Shown here: positions 26,863 through 35,280 of the stretch, one piece after another
Numbering within the stretch: the first letter of the stretch is position 1
Layout: every line of letters starts with the position of its first letter
Assembly: GCF_002803085.1 (NCBI RefSeq)
Contig: NZ_NNBJ01000005.1
Coordinates: 297,698 to 361,697 of the forward strand
Reading direction: 5' to 3'
Source of the DNA: Streptomyces sp. CB01201
GTDB lineage: Bacteria > Actinomycetota > Actinomycetes > Streptomycetales > Streptomycetaceae
Length of the DNA: 64,000 nt
Program-made: the position numbers and the translations under genes
The notes under the pieces: model-generated
Seen by the model: the letters and a program-made list of their open reading frames with translations, nothing else
Told to the model about the DNA's origin: nothing
Databases searched by the model: none

Positions 26863-27849
26863 ATGGGAATTGAAGTCGTGGTCGAAGGTCTGACCAAGTC
26901 CTTCGGCAAGCAGAACATCTGGCAGGACGTCACCCTCACCTTGCCCGCAGGTGAAGTCAGCGTCATGCTCGGCCCCTCCGGAACCGGAAAGACGGTCTTC
27001 CTCAAATCGCTCATCGGGCTGCTCAAACCGGAGCGCGGCCGGGTCCTCATCAATGGCGTCGACATGGTGAACAGCCCCGAACGGGACATCTACGAGACCC
27101 GGAAACTCTTCGGCCTCATGTTCCAGGACGGCGCGCTCTTCGGCTCGATGTCCCTCTTCGACAACATCGCGTTCCCGCTGCGCGAGCACACCCGCAAGAA
27201 GGAGTCGGAGATCCGCCGCATCGTCATGGAGCGGGTCGACATGGTCGGACTGCTCGGCGCCGAGGAGAAGCTGCCCGGGGAGATCTCCGGTGGCATGCGT
27301 AAGCGCGCCGGGCTCGCCCGCGCCCTGGTCCTGGACCCGCAGATCATCCTCTGCGACGAGCCGGACTCGGGCCTGGACCCCGTGCGCACCGCCTTCATCT
27401 CCCAGCTCCTGATCGACCTGAACGCACAGATCGACGCGACGATGCTCATCGTCACCCACAACCTCGACATCGCGGCGACCGTGCCCGACAACATGGGCAT
27501 GCTCTTCCGCCGCAACCTCGTCACGTTCGGCCCCCGCGAGGTGCTCCTGACCAGCGAGGAGCCGGTCGTCGCCCAGTTCCTCAGCGGGCGCCGCGAGGGC
27601 CCCATCGGCATGTCCGAGGAAAAGGACGCCGCGACCCTCGCCAAGGAACAGCTGAACTCCCCTCCGGGGGGCGGTATTTCACCGCCCCGACGCATCGTGC
27701 CGCAGCTGGAGCCCTCGCCGGGTCTGCCCGCCCGCCAGGCGGTGCTGCGCCGCAAGCTGCGGGTGATGGGCATGCTCGACGAGCTGCCGCCGGCCGCCCG
27801 CCGTGCCGTCGAGAACGGCATGGCCCCGGCCCAGGAGGCGACGCCGTGA
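26863..27849 (+). CDS. Mce-system ABC ATPase (MceG/Mkl/MlaF-type)
   Basis: A 328-residue ATP-binding subunit that powers the Mce lipid importer. Seen: Walker A GPSGTGKT (residues 37-44), Q-loop LMFQDGALFG, signature ISGGMRKRAGLARAL, Walker B IILCDEPDSGLDP and the H-loop LIVTHNLDIA. MlaF/MceG-type features are the FQDGALF loop and SGGM signature. A C-terminal extension of about 80 residues beyond the ABC fold, typical of actinobacterial MceG, reaches the end. ATG 26863 has a strong GGAGGTGGG. The TGA overlaps the GTG of the first permease gene by 4 bases, so it is the head of the operon. Confidence 0.95.
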   Translation: MGIEVVVEGLTKSFGKQNIWQDVTLTLPAGEVSVMLGPSGTGKTVFLKSLIGLLKPERGRVLINGVDMVNSPERDIYETRKLFGLMFQDGALFGSMSLFDNIAFPLREHTRKKESEIRRIVMERVDMVGLLGAEEKLPGEISGGMRKRAGLARALVLDPQIILCDEPDSGLDPVRTAFISQLLIDLNAQIDATMLIVTHNLDIAATVPDNMGMLFRRNLVTFGPREVLLTSEEPVVAQFLSGRREGPIGMSEEKDAATLAKEQLNSPPGGGISPPRRIVPQLEPSPGLPARQAVLRRKLRVMGMLDELPPAARRAVENGMAPAQEATP

Positions 27850-28682
27850 CCATGGAGGCCGAGAGGAATCCGGCGCCCGCGCCGCCCCGCCCGGACAGAC
27901 CGCCGCGCCGCCCCGTCCCCGGCCTCGGCGCGTTCCGCCAGACCGGCCGGCTCTTCGCGCTGGCCGCGGCCGTCGTCCGGGCCGTCTTCAAACGGCCTTT
28001 CCAGCTGCGGGAGTTCATCGAACAGTTCTGGTTCATCGCCAGCGTCACCATCCTGCCCGCCGCCCTCGTCTCCATTCCGTTCGGTGCCGTCATCGCCCTC
28101 CAGGTCGGCTCGCTCACCCAGCAGCTCGGCGCCCAGTCCTTCACCGGCGGCGCCAGCGTCCTCGCCGTCATCCAGCAGGCCAGCCCGCTCATCGTGGCGC
28201 TGCTCATCGCGGGCGCCGGCGGCTCCGCGATCTGTGCCGACCTGGGGTCGCGCACCATCCGCGAGGAGCTGGACGCCATGGAGGTCATGGGCGTCTCACC
28301 CGTCCAACGCCTCGTGGTGCCAAGGGTGTTGGCGACCATGTTCGTCGCGGTCCTGCTCAACGGGATGGTGTCCGTCGTCGGCACCCTCGGCGGCTACTTC
28401 TTCAACGTCATCCTCCAGGGCGGCACCCCGGGTGCCTACCTCTCCAGCTTCTCCGCCCTCGCCCAGCTGCCCGACCTGTACGTGAGTGAGATCAAGGCGC
28501 TGATCTTCGGGTTCATCGCGGGGATCGTCGCCGCCTACCGCGGGCTCAACCCGCGCGGCGGCCCCAAAGGCGTGGGCGACGCGGTCAACCAGTCCGTCGT
28601 CATCACGTTCCTGCTGCTGTTCTTCGTGAACATGGTGCTCACCGCGATCTACCTTCAGATCGTCCCCCCGAAGGGCGGCTGA
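27846..28682 (+). CDS. Mce permease YrbE-A (MlaE family)
   Basis: A 278-residue membrane permease of the MlaE/YrbE family. It has about five or six hydrophobic segments and the family's conserved cytoplasmic motif REELDAMEVMGVSPVQRLVV, which couples to the ATPase. The C-terminal block is YRGLNPRGGPKGVGDAVNQS. It starts at GTG 27846, overlapping the mceG stop by 4 bases, and ends 3 bases before the second permease. The first ~30 residues are proline/arginine-rich and cytosolic. It pairs with the next gene to form the transmembrane dimer. Confidence 0.95.
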   Translation: MTMEAERNPAPAPPRPDRPPRRPVPGLGAFRQTGRLFALAAAVVRAVFKRPFQLREFIEQFWFIASVTILPAALVSIPFGAVIALQVGSLTQQLGAQSFTGGASVLAVIQQASPLIVALLIAGAGGSAICADLGSRTIREELDAMEVMGVSPVQRLVVPRVLATMFVAVLLNGMVSVVGTLGGYFFNVILQGGTPGAYLSSFSALAQLPDLYVSEIKALIFGFIAGIVAAYRGLNPRGGPKGVGDAVNQSVVITFLLLFFVNMVLTAIYLQIVPPKGG

Positions 28683-28685
28683 CCG

Positions 28686-29489
28686 ATGGCCCTCTTCAGC
28701 ATCCTGGACCGCTCGGGCGACCAACTCACCTTCTATGTGCGGGCGTTGCTCTGGATTCCGCGCACCCTGCGCCGCTATCTCAGGGAGGTGCAGCGACTCC
28801 TCGCCGAGGTCGCGTTCGGCAGCGGCGGGCTCGGCGTCATCGGCGGCACCATCGGCGTGATGATCGCCATGACCCTGTTCACCGGCACGGTGGTCGGCCT
28901 CCAGGGGTACGCCGCCCTGAACCAGATCGGCACCGCGGCCTTCACCGGCTTCGTCTCCGCCTACTTCAACACCCGTGAGATCGCTCCCCTGGTCGCCGGG
29001 CTTGCGCTGTCCGCCACGGTGGGCGCCGGCTTCACCGCCCAGCTCGGCGCGATGCGCATCAACGAGGAGATCGACGCCCTGGAAGGCATGGGCATCCGCA
29101 GCCTGCCCTACCTCGTCACCACCCGGATCATCGCCGGAGTCGTCGCGATCATCCCGCTGTACGCGATCGGGCTGCTCAGCTCCTACTTCGCGTCCCGGCT
29201 GACCACGGTCGTCTTCAAGGGCCAGTCGCGCGGCACCTTCGACCACTACTTCAACCTGTTCCTCTCGCCCACCGATGTGCTGCTCTCCGTGCTCAAAGTG
29301 CTCATCTTCAGCGTGATGGTGATCCTGGCCCACTGCTACTACGGCTTCCGCGCCACCGGCGGACCGGCCGGCGTGGGGGTCGCGGTGGGCCGCTCGGTCC
29401 GCAACGCCATTGTGCTGATCGCCGTCACCGACTTCTTCCTCTCGCTCGCCCTGTGGGGCGCCACCACCACCGTGAAGGTGGCCGGATGA
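28686..29489 (+). CDS. Mce permease YrbE-B (MlaE family)
   Basis: A 267-residue partner of the preceding permease. The coupling motif is NEEIDALEGMGIRSLPYLVT, and the membrane pattern is the same. The N-terminus is the longer amphipathic YrbE-B type (FYVRALLWIPRTLRRYLREV). The C-terminal YYGFRATGGPAGVGVAVGRS block matches the family. The ATG is 4 bases after the previous stop; its TGA overlaps the first mce ATG (ATGA). Together with YrbE-A and MceG it forms the ABC core of the importer. Confidence 0.95.
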   Translation: MALFSILDRSGDQLTFYVRALLWIPRTLRRYLREVQRLLAEVAFGSGGLGVIGGTIGVMIAMTLFTGTVVGLQGYAALNQIGTAAFTGFVSAYFNTREIAPLVAGLALSATVGAGFTAQLGAMRINEEIDALEGMGIRSLPYLVTTRIIAGVVAIIPLYAIGLLSSYFASRLTTVVFKGQSRGTFDHYFNLFLSPTDVLLSVLKVLIFSVMVILAHCYYGFRATGGPAGVGVAVGRSVRNAIVLIAVTDFFLSLALWGATTTVKVAG

Positions 29490-30739
29490 ACGCGCTCACC
29501 GTCCGGCGCCGCGCCGCCGGGGTCGTCTTCCTGCTGGTTCCGGCCCTGCTCGTGTGGCTCTCGATCGCCGTCTACGACAAGCAGTTCACCCACTCCGACA
29601 CGGTGACCGTCGAGACGAGCAGCGTCGGCAACGAGATGCACCCGGGCGCCGAGGTGAAGCTGCGCGGCGTCGTGGTCGGCGAGGTCCGCACCATCAGCGC
29701 GAACGGCACCGGGGCGAAGCTCACCCTCGCCCTCCAGCCGGACAAGCGCGGCCACATCCCGTCCGACGTACGCGCCCAGATGCTGCCGACCACGCTCTTC
29801 GGAGAGCGGTTCGTCGCCCTCGTCCCCCCGCCGAACCCGTCCAGGAGAGCGCTCCCGGCCGACGCGACCATCCCGCAGGACCGGTCGAGCAACGCCATCG
29901 AGCTGGAGCAGGTGCTCGACAACGTGCTGCCGATGCTGACCGCGGTGAAGCCCGACAAACTGTCGTCCACGCTCTCCGCCGTCGCTCAGGCGCTGCGCGG
30001 CCGGGGCTCACAACTCGGCGACACCGTCGTCACATTGGACGCCCACCTGAAGAAGTTCAACCCGAACCTGCCCACCCTCAACGCGGATCTGGTGCAGCTC
30101 GTCAAGGTCTCGCAGACATACAGCGACGCCGCCCCGGACATCCTGAGAGCGCTCACCGATGCCACCACCACGACCGGCACGCTCGTCGACCAGCAGACCC
30201 AGCTCCTGGGCGTCTACGGCCAGACCACGAAGACGGCCCAGGACCTGACCGGATTCCTCCAGCAGAACAAGGACAACATCATCCGGCTCAGCGACGTCAG
30301 CCGGCCCACCCTGGACGTCCTCGCGAGGTACTCGTCGGCCTTCCCCTGCACCCTGCGGACCCTGGCCGGGTTCGTGCCCGCCATGGACAAGGCGCTGGGC
30401 AAGGGCACCGACAAGCCAGGCCTGCACGTCACCGTCCACGTCGTGCCCTCGCTCGGCAAGTACGTGCCGGGCCAGGACACCCCCGTCTACCGCGGCGGCG
30501 ACGGACCGCACTGCTATCCGGTGCCGTACCTCGGCTCCCCGCTCCCCGCCCAGAGCGCTCTCACCAAGACCGCCGCCCCCTCCAGTGCCGGGCTCGGCCT
30601 GCCGAACTCGCCCCAGGAGAACCAGCTGGTGAACGAACTGCTCGCGCCCGCTCTCCGGCAGGCCCCGCAGTCCCTGCCGGACTGGAGCAGCCTGCTCCTC
30701 GGCCCCGCTCTGAGAGGGGCGGAGGTGACCATCAAGTGA
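29486..30739 (+). CDS. Mce family protein, first of six (MceA position)
   Basis: A 417-residue periplasmic substrate-binding subunit anchored by one N-terminal helix (AAGVVFLLVPALLVWLSIAV). The MCE/MlaD domain spans about residues 38-125 (TVETSSVGNEMHPGAEVKLR, then GVVVGEVRTISANGTGAKLT). A long helical region follows (SSTLSAVAQALRGRGSQLGD, TQLLGVYGQTTKTAQDLTGF) of the type that builds the tunnel needles of Mce complexes. It overlaps both neighbours by 4 bases. It carries two GAGAGCGCTC palindromes with rare AGG/AGA arginine codons. Lipid or sterol import is the known role of the family; the substrate here is unknown. Confidence 0.94.
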   Translation: MNALTVRRRAAGVVFLLVPALLVWLSIAVYDKQFTHSDTVTVETSSVGNEMHPGAEVKLRGVVVGEVRTISANGTGAKLTLALQPDKRGHIPSDVRAQMLPTTLFGERFVALVPPPNPSRRALPADATIPQDRSSNAIELEQVLDNVLPMLTAVKPDKLSSTLSAVAQALRGRGSQLGDTVVTLDAHLKKFNPNLPTLNADLVQLVKVSQTYSDAAPDILRALTDATTTTGTLVDQQTQLLGVYGQTTKTAQDLTGFLQQNKDNIIRLSDVSRPTLDVLARYSSAFPCTLRTLAGFVPAMDKALGKGTDKPGLHVTVHVVPSLGKYVPGQDTPVYRGGDGPHCYPVPYLGSPLPAQSALTKTAAPSSAGLGLPNSPQENQLVNELLAPALRQAPQSLPDWSSLLLGPALRGAEVTIK

Positions 30740-31767
30740 AGCGCCGCAGCATCGCGGGCCCGCTCGTGAAGTCCCTCGTGTTCGTCCTGGTGACCGTGCT
30801 CGCCACCACCGTGCTCGCGCTGTCCATCGCCAACACCGGGGTGGGCGACACCACCACCTACCGGGCCCGCTTCACCGACACCACCGGTCTGATCGAGGGC
30901 GACAGCGTCCGCATCGCCGGGGTGAAGGTCGGCCAGGTCGACAAGGTGGAGGTGGTCGACCGGCGGCTCGCGCAGGTCACGTTCTCCGTGCAGCGCGGCC
31001 GGAGCCTGCCGGGCACGGCCACGGCCGCGATCAAGTACCTCAACATGGTCGGCCAGCGCTACGTCGAACTGGGCCGCGGCACCGGCGCGGTCGGCTCCGC
31101 GCTCGCGCCGGGCGCGACCATCCCGGTGCAGCGCACCACCCCCGCCCTCGACCTCACCCAGCTGTTCAACGGTTTCCAGCCCCTGTTCGAAGGGCTCTCG
31201 CCGAAGGACATGAACGACCTGGCGGGCTCGATCGTGCAGGTCCTCCAGGGGGAGGGCGGCACCGTGGACAGCCTGTTGAAGCACATCGGCTCGCTGACCA
31301 CGACCGTCGCCGCGAAGGACAAGGTCATCGGTGAGGTCATCGCCAACCTCAACACCGTTCTGACCACCGTCAACGACCGCGAAGCGGGCTTCAACGACCT
31401 CGTGGTCACCCTCCAGCAGCTGGTCTCCGGATTCGCCGGCGACCGCAAGCCGCTCGGCGAGGCGCTGTCCGCCATGGGGGACCTCACCACCGTCACCGCG
31501 GGACTCTTCCAGGACGGCCGGGCCCCGCTGAAGGAGGACATCAAGCAGCTCGGCCGGCTGTCCTCGAACCTCGCCGAGAGCGCTCCCCAGATCGAGAACT
31601 TCCTCCAGAAGACCCCGGAGAAGATGCGGGCCGTCACCCGGATCGCGTCATACGGATCCTGGCTCAACCTCTACCTCTGCGAGGCGAAGGTGTCCGGCGT
31701 CAAGAACGAGGACGGCAGCCCGCCGCCCACCGGGATCCCGGTCAGCGAATCGAGGTGCCAGGGATGA
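30736..31767 (+). CDS. Mce family protein, second of six (MceB position)
   Basis: A 343-residue Mce subunit starting at GTG 30736 inside the previous stop. One N-terminal membrane helix (LVFVLVTVLATTVLALSIAN) precedes the MCE domain (YRARFTDTTGLIEGDSVRIA, GVKVGQVDKVEVVDRRLAQV). The helical part includes DLVVTLQQLVSGFAGDRKPL and NLAESAPQIENFLQKTPEKM. The C-terminus WLNLYLCEAKVSG with a late cysteine is typical of MceB/MceC-type proteins. The spacing and order fit the canonical A-to-F series. Confidence 0.94.
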   Translation: MKRRSIAGPLVKSLVFVLVTVLATTVLALSIANTGVGDTTTYRARFTDTTGLIEGDSVRIAGVKVGQVDKVEVVDRRLAQVTFSVQRGRSLPGTATAAIKYLNMVGQRYVELGRGTGAVGSALAPGATIPVQRTTPALDLTQLFNGFQPLFEGLSPKDMNDLAGSIVQVLQGEGGTVDSLLKHIGSLTTTVAAKDKVIGEVIANLNTVLTTVNDREAGFNDLVVTLQQLVSGFAGDRKPLGEALSAMGDLTTVTAGLFQDGRAPLKEDIKQLGRLSSNLAESAPQIENFLQKTPEKMRAVTRIASYGSWLNLYLCEAKVSGVKNEDGSPPPTGIPVSESRCQG

Positions 31768-32888
31768 GACTCCCCGCACCGCGGTGGCCCGCAGCCCTGC
31801 GCCGGTCGCGCCCCGCCGCCGAGCAGGCCGCCGCCGAACCCCCCGTGGGCCGCCGGGCACCGCGGCGCCCCCGCCTGAAGCCCATGAAGGAGCGCAACCC
31901 CGTCGCGGTCAGCCTGGTGGGCCTGCTCGTCCTGGCCCTGATCGGCCTCGCCGCCTACAACGCGGACTCGCTGCCGCTCATCGGCGGCGGCACCACCTAC
32001 ACCGCGGACTTCTCCGAGTCCGCCGGGCTGCGCGACGGCGACGAGGTGCGGATCGCCGGGGTGAAGGTCGGTCAGGTCAGCGGGGTGTCCCTGGACGGGG
32101 CGAAGGTGAAGGTCGCCTTCAAGGTGAAGGACGTCTGGATCGGGGACGCCTCGACCGCGGCCATCGCCATCAAGACCCTGCTCGGCGAGAAGTACCTGGC
32201 GATCGATCCGCTCGGCAGCGCCGAGCAGAACCCCGGCGACCGCATCCCGCTGAGCCGCACGACCTCCCCGTACGACGTCACCCAGGCCTTCGAGGGGCTC
32301 AGCAACACGATCGGCGAGATCGACACCGCGCAGCTCGCCAAGAGCTTCGAGACGATCTCCGACACCTTCAAGGACTCGCCACCCGATGTGCGCACCGCCG
32401 TCTCCGGACTCTCGGCGCTGTCGAAGACCGTCTCGCAGCGCGACACCCAGCTCGCCCAACTCCTCAAGGGGAGCGAGCAGTTGACCAAGACGCTCGCCGG
32501 CAGGAAGAGCAGCTTCGAGACCCTCATCGACGACGGCGGGCTGCTGCTCGGCGAGCTCAAGCAGCGCCGCGACGCCATCCAGGCGCTCCTCAGCGGAACC
32601 CGGGGCCTGGGCACCCAGCTCACCGGCCTCGTCAAGGACAACCAGGCCCAACTTGCGCCCACACTCAAGGCGTTGGGGCGCGTCACCGACGTCCTCGTCA
32701 AGAACCAGCAGGGCCTGGACCGCACGCTCGCCCTGGCCGGCCCCTACTACCGGCTCGTCGGCAACACCGTCGGCAGCGGCCGCTGGTTCGACACCTACAT
32801 CTGCGGGCTCGTCCCCAGGAACTACCTCCCGGCGAAGTCGCTCCCGACCACCGGCTGCATGCCGCCGAAGAACGGAGGCTACCCATGA
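31764..32888 (+). CDS. Mce family protein, third of six (MceC position)
   Basis: A 374-residue Mce subunit. ATG 31764 overlaps the previous TGA (ATGA). About 40 basic/proline-rich cytosolic residues precede the membrane helix (NPVAVSLVGLLVLALIGLAA). The MCE domain has YTADFSESAGLRDGDEVRIA, GVKVGQVSGVSLDGAKVKVA and LGEKYLAIDPLGSAEQNPGD. The helical tail (LTKTLAGRKSSFETLIDDGG) ends in WFDTYICGLVPRNYLPAKSL. It fits the mid-operon position of MceC. The long basic N-terminus may contact the ATPase or lipid headgroups; that is a guess. Confidence 0.94.
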   Translation: MRLPAPRWPAALRRSRPAAEQAAAEPPVGRRAPRRPRLKPMKERNPVAVSLVGLLVLALIGLAAYNADSLPLIGGGTTYTADFSESAGLRDGDEVRIAGVKVGQVSGVSLDGAKVKVAFKVKDVWIGDASTAAIAIKTLLGEKYLAIDPLGSAEQNPGDRIPLSRTTSPYDVTQAFEGLSNTIGEIDTAQLAKSFETISDTFKDSPPDVRTAVSGLSALSKTVSQRDTQLAQLLKGSEQLTKTLAGRKSSFETLIDDGGLLLGELKQRRDAIQALLSGTRGLGTQLTGLVKDNQAQLAPTLKALGRVTDVLVKNQQGLDRTLALAGPYYRLVGNTVGSGRWFDTYICGLVPRNYLPAKSLPTTGCMPPKNGGYP

Positions 32889-34042
32889 GCCGGCGACGCG
32901 CTCTCACGATCCTCGTGGCCCTCGCGGTGATCGCCGTCACCGTGATCGGCGGGCTGCGCGTGTTCGCCGGCCCCGGCGGCAAGCGGATCACCGCCTACTT
33001 CGACCATGCGGTCGGCGTCTATCCCGGGTCCGACCTGCGGATCCTCGGTGTCAAGGTGGGCGAGGTCGACTCGGTCACCCCGCAGGGCCAGCAGGTCAAA
33101 GTGGTGGTCTCCCTGGACCGCGGCGTACGGGTGCCGAAGGACGCCCGGGCCGCCATCGTCTCGCCCAGTGTCGTCGCCGACCGATACGTCCAGCTGGCTC
33201 CCGCCTACACCGGGGGCCCCGAGATCGCCGACCGGGCGGAGCTTCCGGCGAGCCGCAACGCCACCCCCGTCGAGGTCGACCAGCTGTACGCCTCCATCAC
33301 CGGCCTCAGCAAGGCGCTCGGCCCCGACGGAGCGAACTCCTCGGGAGCGCTCTCGGGGCTGCTCGACACCGGGGCCAAGAACCTGAACGGCAACGGCGCC
33401 GCGATCGGGGACTCCATCGAGCAGTTCGGCAAGGCCGCCAAGACCCTCGACGGCAGCAGCGAGCACCTCTTCGCCACGCTGTCCTACCTCCAGACGTTCA
33501 CCACCATGCTGAAGAACAAGGACGGCGCGGTGCGCGACGCGCAGAACCAACTCGCCGACGTGACCTCGTTCTTCGCCGACAACAAGGACAACCTCGCGGG
33601 GGCGCTCAAGGAACTCGGCACCGCCCTCGGCAACGTCAAGACGTTCATCCAGGACAACCGGGGCAGCCTCAAGGCCGAGGTCGACAAGCTCGCCCCGCTC
33701 ACCCAGATCCTCGTCCAGCAGCGGGCCTCGCTCGCCGAAGCCCTGGACACCGCGCCGCTGGCCGCCGGAAACGCTCTCAACGCCTACGACCCGGTCCACC
33801 GCACCCTCGACGGCCGGGGCAACATCAACGAGGTCAGCATGGGCGGCGACATCGTGTTTCCCGCCAACCCCGCGGTGGCGGGCAGCGCCGGGCTCCTGCC
33901 GGTCCCGCAGAACCGGCTGAAAGCGCTCCCGGCGCTGCCCCTGCCCGCGGTCGGCACCGTGTACGGGTCCTCCGACGATGCGGCGAACGGCTCCACCGGC
34001 GGCCCGGCCGCCGGACCGGCGGGCCGGAAGGGGGGCCGGTGA
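32885..34042 (+). CDS. Mce family protein, fourth of six (MceD position)
   Basis: A 385-residue Mce subunit, ATG 32885, overlapping its neighbours by 4 bases on both sides. The membrane helix is ALTILVALAVIAVTVIGGLR. The MCE domain has ITAYFDHAVGVYPGSDLRIL, GVKVGEVDSVTPQGQQVKVV and VSPSVVADRYVQLAPAYTGG. The helical stretch (YLQTFTTMLKNKDGAVRDAQ, FFADNKDNLAGALKELGTAL) is well developed, and the last ~40 residues are a Gly/Pro/Ala tail. Position and length fit MceD. It contains two AGCGCTC palindromes (33346 and 33922). Confidence 0.94.
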   Translation: MSRRRALTILVALAVIAVTVIGGLRVFAGPGGKRITAYFDHAVGVYPGSDLRILGVKVGEVDSVTPQGQQVKVVVSLDRGVRVPKDARAAIVSPSVVADRYVQLAPAYTGGPEIADRAELPASRNATPVEVDQLYASITGLSKALGPDGANSSGALSGLLDTGAKNLNGNGAAIGDSIEQFGKAAKTLDGSSEHLFATLSYLQTFTTMLKNKDGAVRDAQNQLADVTSFFADNKDNLAGALKELGTALGNVKTFIQDNRGSLKAEVDKLAPLTQILVQQRASLAEALDTAPLAAGNALNAYDPVHRTLDGRGNINEVSMGGDIVFPANPAVAGSAGLLPVPQNRLKALPALPLPAVGTVYGSSDDAANGSTGGPAAGPAGRKGGR

Positions 34043-35280
34043 TGGCGGCGCGCCTCACTCGGCGGACCGGTGCCGCGCTCGGCGCCGGAGCAGCGGTCGT
34101 CGTGGCCCTGACGCTCACCCTGGGGAGCTGTTCGGCACCCTCGTTCTCTGGGATCGACCAGCTCCCGCTGCCCGGCGGGGCCGACCTCGGCAGTCACCCG
34201 TACGACATCACCGCCGACTTCGCCGATGTCCTGAGCCTGGTTCCCCAGGCCGCGGTCAAGGTCAACGATGTGCCCGTGGGCCGGGTCACCAAGGTGTCCC
34301 TGGCCGCCGACGGCTGGTCCGCCATGGTCACCATGCGGATCAGGGGAGACGTGCAACTGCCCGCCAACGCCTATGCCCAGCTCGAACAGTCCAGCCTCCT
34401 CGGCGAGAAGTTCGTCCAGCTCTCCGCGCCGGCCGCGGCGGCCGGGAGGACGACTCAAGCGACGGCTGGGGGGACGGCCGGGACAGCCCGGGAGACGGCC
34501 CCGGAGGCGCCCCAGGGGCGGCTCGGGCCCGGCGCCGCGATTCCGCTCTCGCGGACCAACCGCAACCCGGAGGTCGAGGAAGTCCTGGGAGCGCTCTCGA
34601 TGCTGCTCAACGGGGGCGGCGTCAGCCAGCTGAAGACCATCACGACCGAACTCAACAAGGCGATCGGCGGCCGTGAACCCGAGGTCCGCTCCATGCTCCA
34701 GCGGGTCAACACCCTGGTCACCGACCTGGACGGGCACCGCGGTGACATCACCGACGCGCTGGACGGCGTCAACCGGCTCTCCGCGACGCTCGCCACCCGC
34801 AAGGAGCAGGTCGGCACGGTGCTCACCGGTCTGTCGCCGGGCCTCAAGGTCCTTGAGGACCAACGGGGTTCCCTCATGACGATGCTGAAGTCCCTCGACA
34901 CCCTCTCCACGGTGGCCGTCTCCACGATCAACAAGAGCAAGGACGACATGGTGGCCGACCTGAAGGCGATCGCGCCGACGCTCCAGGCCCTCGCGGACTC
35001 CGGCAAGGACCTGCCGGACTCGCTCCAGGTGCTCCTCACCTATCCGTTCAGCGACGAGGTGCTGCGCGGCGTCAAGGGCGACTACCTCAATGTCTACCTC
35101 TCGGTGACGGCCGCGCCCGGTACCCAGCTCATCCCGCCGCTCACGACGCCGTCGCCGTCGCCGTCGTCCTCGTCGACAGCGGGCACGGGCCCGCAGAAGG
35201 CGCCGCTCGGACTGCCGCCCGTCACCGGCTCATCCGGCTCCGGCTCCGGCTCGGGGCCCGGCTCAGGGGGGAGAGGCTGA
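34039..35280 (+). CDS. Mce lipoprotein, fifth of six (MceE/LprK position)
   Basis: A 413-residue Mce subunit starting at GTG 34039 (ATG 34042 is an alternative one codon on). Unlike its neighbours it has a lipoprotein signal: hydrophobic GAAVVVALTLTLGSCSAPS with lipobox LGSC, so the cysteine at about residue 31 is probably lipidated. This matches MceE (LprK-like) proteins. The MCE domain includes YDITADFADVLSLVPQAAVK and LLGEKFVQLSAPAAAAG. The tail is Ser/Pro/Gly-rich. It overlaps the previous gene by 4 bases and the next by one base (TGATG). Confidence 0.95.
   Translation: MMAARLTRRTGAALGAGAAVVVALTLTLGSCSAPSFSGIDQLPLPGGADLGSHPYDITADFADVLSLVPQAAVKVNDVPVGRVTKVSLAADGWSAMVTMRIRGDVQLPANAYAQLEQSSLLGEKFVQLSAPAAAAGRTTQATAGGTAGTARETAPEAPQGRLGPGAAIPLSRTNRNPEVEEVLGALSMLLNGGGVSQLKTITTELNKAIGGREPEVRSMLQRVNTLVTDLDGHRGDITDALDGVNRLSATLATRKEQVGTVLTGLSPGLKVLEDQRGSLMTMLKSLDTLSTVAVSTINKSKDDMVADLKAIAPTLQALADSGKDLPDSLQVLLTYPFSDEVLRGVKGDYLNVYLSVTAAPGTQLIPPLTTPSPSPSSSSTAGTGPQKAPLGLPPVTGSSGSGSGSGPGSGGRG

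Larger units (their letters stand above)
29846..34597. repeat. Cluster of dispersed AGCGCT palindromes (RRAGCGCTYY) inside mce genes
   Basis: Extended palindromes with the core AGCGCT start at 29848, 30148, 30554, 31579, 33346, 33922 and 34590, seven in under 5 kb, all within mce coding sequence. Several force codons that are rare in Streptomyces (AGG, AGA, AAA, GCT). They belong to a window-wide set described in the findings. Confidence 0.75.
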